Part shown: in pieces, positions 4,742 to 6,867 of the stretch
Position numbering within the stretch: position 1 is the first letter of the stretch
How the letters are laid out: the number at the start of each line of letters is the position of its first letter
NCBI GenBank assembly: GCA_934183045.1
Contig: CAKPRW010000073.1
Span: 1 to 6,867, forward strand
Length of the DNA stretch: 6,867 bases
From: an uncultured Clostridia bacterium
GTDB lineage: Bacteria; Bacillota; Clostridia; TANB77; CAG-508
Reading direction: 5' to 3'
Translations under genes and position numbers: made by a program
Notes under the pieces: model-generated
The model's input: the letters and a program-made list of their open reading frames with translations, nothing else
Database searches by the model: none
What the model was told of the DNA's origin: nothing

Positions 4742-6784
4742 ATGAAAAATAAAGAAAGAGGAATAACGCTAATAGCACTAATTGTAACGATAATAGTACT
4801 ATTAATTTTAGCAGGAGTAACGATTATATCACTAACAGGAGAAAATGGAATACTAGGTAAATCATCAGATGCAAAATTAAAAAGAGAGATTGCAAAAGAG
4901 ATAGAGCAAATAAAATTATCAGTAAATGCAGTATATACAAGCTATTATGATAAAGGATATTTACCTGTATCAGCATTAAAAAATGAGTTACAAAGTTCTT
5001 ATGAAGGTATTACAGATGTAGAAGAAACATCAGACATAGAAGGAGCAACAAAAGTGTCAAAAGCTAAAAATAAAGTGGATCTTGGAAGTATATTTAGTAT
5101 AGAATCACTAGCAGCAGAAAATGAAGACGCAGAGCCAACACAAGAATTTGCAAAGGTAACATATACAACTAAAAGAAAATATTACGTAAAAATAAAAAAT
5201 GTAACAGGTGGAAATTCTGATCCAGTAGGAACAATATATGGAGATGGAGATAAAGGATCATCATCACAGACTTATAAGATACAGTATGTAGCAAATGGTG
5301 GAGAAATTCCAGAAAATGCAGTAACAGAATTTTCTAGTGGAGAAAGAGTTGTATTCCCAACATCAAATGAAGTTACTAAAGAAGGAAGTGCATTTGAAGG
5401 ATGGTATTTATCATCAAATTTTTCAGGAGAAAGTGTACAAAGAACAGATTCGAATATGACAAGTGATATAACATTATATGCAAAATGGGAAGATGAAACA
5501 AATCCAGATTACTTTACATGGTCAGATGGAAGTACAACTTCAACAATAACAGGTTTTTCAGATTTAGGAAATGAAAAGTATAATAATAATGAATTAACTA
5601 ATTTAATAATACCAAAAAAACATAATGGATTACCTGTAACTTCAATAAGTGAGTATGCATTTTCAGATCGTACATTATTAAAGAAAATATTATTACCAGA
5701 AAGTTTTACTGAATCACAAAATGGAGTTTTTAGAAACTGTAAAGAAATAGAAGAAGTAATTTTACCAATATCGTTAAACGTAGGAAATCATGCATATGGT
5801 GATCCAACAATATTCCAAGATTGCACAGGAATAAAGAAAGTAAGGTTAACAAAAGGAACGGGAACAGTAGTAGATTATGGTGGAGGATATGGTGCATTTT
5901 ATGGTGGAACACCATGGTATTGTTCAAAAAATAATGAAATAACAGTAACAATAGAAGAAGGAATAACAAGTATAGGATCATCTACATTTCAAGGATGTAC
6001 AGGATTAAAAATTTTAGATATACCAAGCAGTGTAACTAAAATAGGAGAAAGTGCATTTAATGGATGTGAAAATTGGGAAACTAAAGTAGATATATCAAAT
6101 GTAACAAGTATAGGTGAAAATGCTTTTAGTGGTTGTGCTAAAGTAGATATAGATATTAATTTAAATGATAACTTAGACTCTTTGGGAGCATATGCATTTA
6201 AAGGATGCTCTAACATTAAAGGAACTGTAAAAATACCAAGTAAAATAACTAATTTAGAAAAATATATCTTTGATGGATGTGGATTAATAAATAAAGTAAT
6301 ACTTCCGGATACAGTACAAAGCATATCAGATGGTACATTTAAAGATTGTATAAAAATAGAAGAAGTAACATTACCAATATCATTAAATGTAGGAAACTTT
6401 GCATATGGGGATCCAACAATATTCCAAGATTGTACAGGAGTAAAAAAAGTAAACTTTACAAAAGGAACAGGAATAGGATCAGATTATGGTGGAGGATATG
6501 GTGCATTTTATGGTGGAACACCATGGTACTATTCAAGAGAAAATCCAATAACAGTAACAATGGAAGAAGGAATAACAACAATAGGTACAAGTACTTTTGA
6601 AGGATGTTCAGGATTAGTTAGTATAGAATTACCAAGTACATTAAAGACAGTAAAAAAGAGTGCTTTTAAAAATAGTGGTACAAAAAGTGGATATATTAAT
6701 AGAATTTATAAAGGGAATGACTGGTCTAGTATTGTAATAGAGGCTAATAATGATGCATTGATAAATAGTACATATGATAAATAA
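4742..6784 (+). CDS. Prepilin-type leader, InlB B-repeat, BspA-type leucine-rich-repeat surface protein
   Basis: A 680-residue surface protein. The N-terminus MKNKERG then ITLIALIVTIIVLLILAG is a class III (prepilin) signal: prepilin peptidase would cut after Gly7, leaving a hydrophobic helix with Ala at mature position 5 instead of the usual Glu. A pilin-like helix and short spacer follow (to about 80), then a variable, acidic linker. Residues 178-249 form one InlB/Listeria-Bacteroides B-repeat (YKIQYVANGGEIPENA, ending LYAKW), a usual adhesin stalk module. From about 265 to the end come roughly twelve BspA-type leucine-rich repeats (LRR_5) with the pattern I..IG..AF.GC..L..I.IP, ending in the family's W..I.I...N..L terminus. 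There is no LPXTG anchor, so attachment is through the N-terminal helix or a pilus. A likely adhesin or pilus-tip protein displayed outside the cell. Known for the modules; the adhesin role is inferred. An internal duplication is described separately. Confidence 0.85.
   Translation: MKNKERGITLIALIVTIIVLLILAGVTIISLTGENGILGKSSDAKLKREIAKEIEQIKLSVNAVYTSYYDKGYLPVSALKNELQSSYEGITDVEETSDIEGATKVSKAKNKVDLGSIFSIESLAAENEDAEPTQEFAKVTYTTKRKYYVKIKNVTGGNSDPVGTIYGDGDKGSSSQTYKIQYVANGGEIPENAVTEFSSGERVVFPTSNEVTKEGSAFEGWYLSSNFSGESVQRTDSNMTSDITLYAKWEDETNPDYFTWSDGSTTSTITGFSDLGNEKYNNNELTNLIIPKKHNGLPVTSISEYAFSDRTLLKKILLPESFTESQNGVFRNCKEIEEVILPISLNVGNHAYGDPTIFQDCTGIKKVRLTKGTGTVVDYGGGYGAFYGGTPWYCSKNNEITVTIEEGITSIGSSTFQGCTGLKILDIPSSVTKIGESAFNGCENWETKVDISNVTSIGENAFSGCAKVDIDINLNDNLDSLGAYAFKGCSNIKGTVKIPSKITNLEKYIFDGCGLINKVILPDTVQSISDGTFKDCIKIEEVTLPISLNVGNFAYGDPTIFQDCTGVKKVNFTKGTGIGSDYGGGYGAFYGGTPWYYSRENPITVTMEEGITTIGTSTFEGCSGLVSIELPSTLKTVKKSAFKNSGTKSGYINRIYKGNDWSSIVIEANNDALINSTYDK
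5730..6007 (+). repeat. Internal LRR duplication, copy 1
   Basis: Encodes about 92 residues, from F.NC.EIEEVILPISLN through GGGYGAFYGGTPWY to STFQGCTGL. It matches copy 2 at a constant offset of 609 bp (203 codons) with no insertion or deletion. Best-conserved stretches are GATCCAACAATATTCCAAGA and the GGTGGAGGATATGGTGCATT block. Unlike ordinary LRR repetition, it contains a non-LRR glycine-rich insert (YGGGYGAFYGGTPWY), so it is a segmental duplication. Confidence 0.85.
6339..6616 (+). repeat. Internal LRR duplication, copy 2
   Basis: Second copy of the segment at 5730-6007. Differences are mostly scattered substitutions: H to F after VGN, RLTKGTGTVV to NFTKGTGIGS, CSKNNE to YSRENP. The glycine-rich insert and the ILP/TLPISLNVGN strand are unchanged. 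Divergence with an intact frame suggests an old duplication kept under selection, or partly homogenised by recombination. Confidence 0.85.
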
Positions 6785-6800
6785 ATTAATTAAATAGTAA

Positions 6801-6867
6801 AAATTGAGAGAAATGGGAGAAAAGTATTATCAATATACGGCAATAGACGAATATACAAGATTGAGAT
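6801..6867 (+). pseudogene. Fragment of an IS transposase (integrase core), truncated
   Basis: From 6801 to the window edge one frame reads KLREMGEKYYQYTAIDEYTR then LR. GEKYYQYTAIDE.TR is what I recognise as the start of the DDE/integrase catalytic core of IS481/IS3-like transposases, with the Asp of AIDE as the first catalytic acid. A TAA stop lies in the same frame just upstream (6798-6800), and the surface gene ends only 17 bases before 6801. The roughly 100-150 residues of N-terminal HTH and linker a whole transposase needs are therefore missing, so this is most likely a 5'-truncated remnant. A start at ATG 6813 with no clear ribosome binding site is a less likely alternative. No terminal inverted repeat is visible; the rest lies to the right of the window. 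Confidence 0.6.

Noticed and set aside
5730..6600. Frames on either strand inside the surface-protein gene
   Set aside because: Composition artefacts of a repetitive AT-rich gene (runs of L/H or N/R); none has a start site or known domain.
5730..6616. CRISPR-like repeat array
   Set aside because: Only two long copies inside an open frame, with no short regular repeats or spacers; they are a protein-coding duplication.

Overview
The window is AT-rich (roughly 30% G+C by eye) and looks like a low-GC Firmicute, most likely an anaerobic, gut-type Clostridia relative. The grounds are strong AAGGAGG-type ribosome binding sites, a T-box leader in front of an aminoacyl-tRNA synthetase gene, a clostridial-style prepilin leader (GITLIALIVTIIVLLILAG), and a BspA/InlB-repeat surface protein. 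Stop codons are TAA or TAG, and nothing suggests a non-standard code. Species cannot be named from the sequence alone.

Layout from left to right. (1) Positions 1-87 hold the 3' end of an HU-family nucleoid protein gene, followed by a strong intrinsic terminator (129-171). (2) A near-consensus promoter (234-262) drives a compact three-gene operon at 286-2490: an IbrA/YbdN-like PP-loop (PAPS-reductase-like, DUF3440) protein, a small degenerate GNAT-like protein, and an IbrB/YbdM-like ParB/sulfiredoxin-fold protein with a helix-turn-helix. A 21-bp hairpin at 2505-2552 closes the operon and serves as a terminator in both directions. (3) On the minus strand, aspS (aspartyl-tRNA synthetase, 2572-4326) is preceded by a full T-box leader (about 4349-4563) with its own promoter (4570-4598). 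(4) Divergent from aspS, a promoter at 4677-4705 drives a 680-residue surface protein (4742-6784): prepilin-type N-terminus, one InlB B-repeat, then about a dozen BspA-type leucine-rich repeats with an internal 278-bp duplication. (5) The right edge (6801-6867) carries what looks like a truncated fragment of an IS transposase/integrase core.

The accessory content is the IbrA-GNAT-IbrB cassette and the pilin-LRR surface protein with the adjoining IS remnant. HU and aspS are housekeeping genes. The IbrA/IbrB pairing is known elsewhere (E. coli IbrA/IbrB, YbdN/YbdM), but its biochemistry is unresolved; the small GNAT-like gene between the two halves makes this version a good candidate for a nucleic-acid-modifying, regulatory or defence system. 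The second notable point is regulatory: the aspS T-box does not show an Asp codon at the expected specifier position. It shows CAC (His) or AAC (Asn), depending on how the lower stem is drawn.
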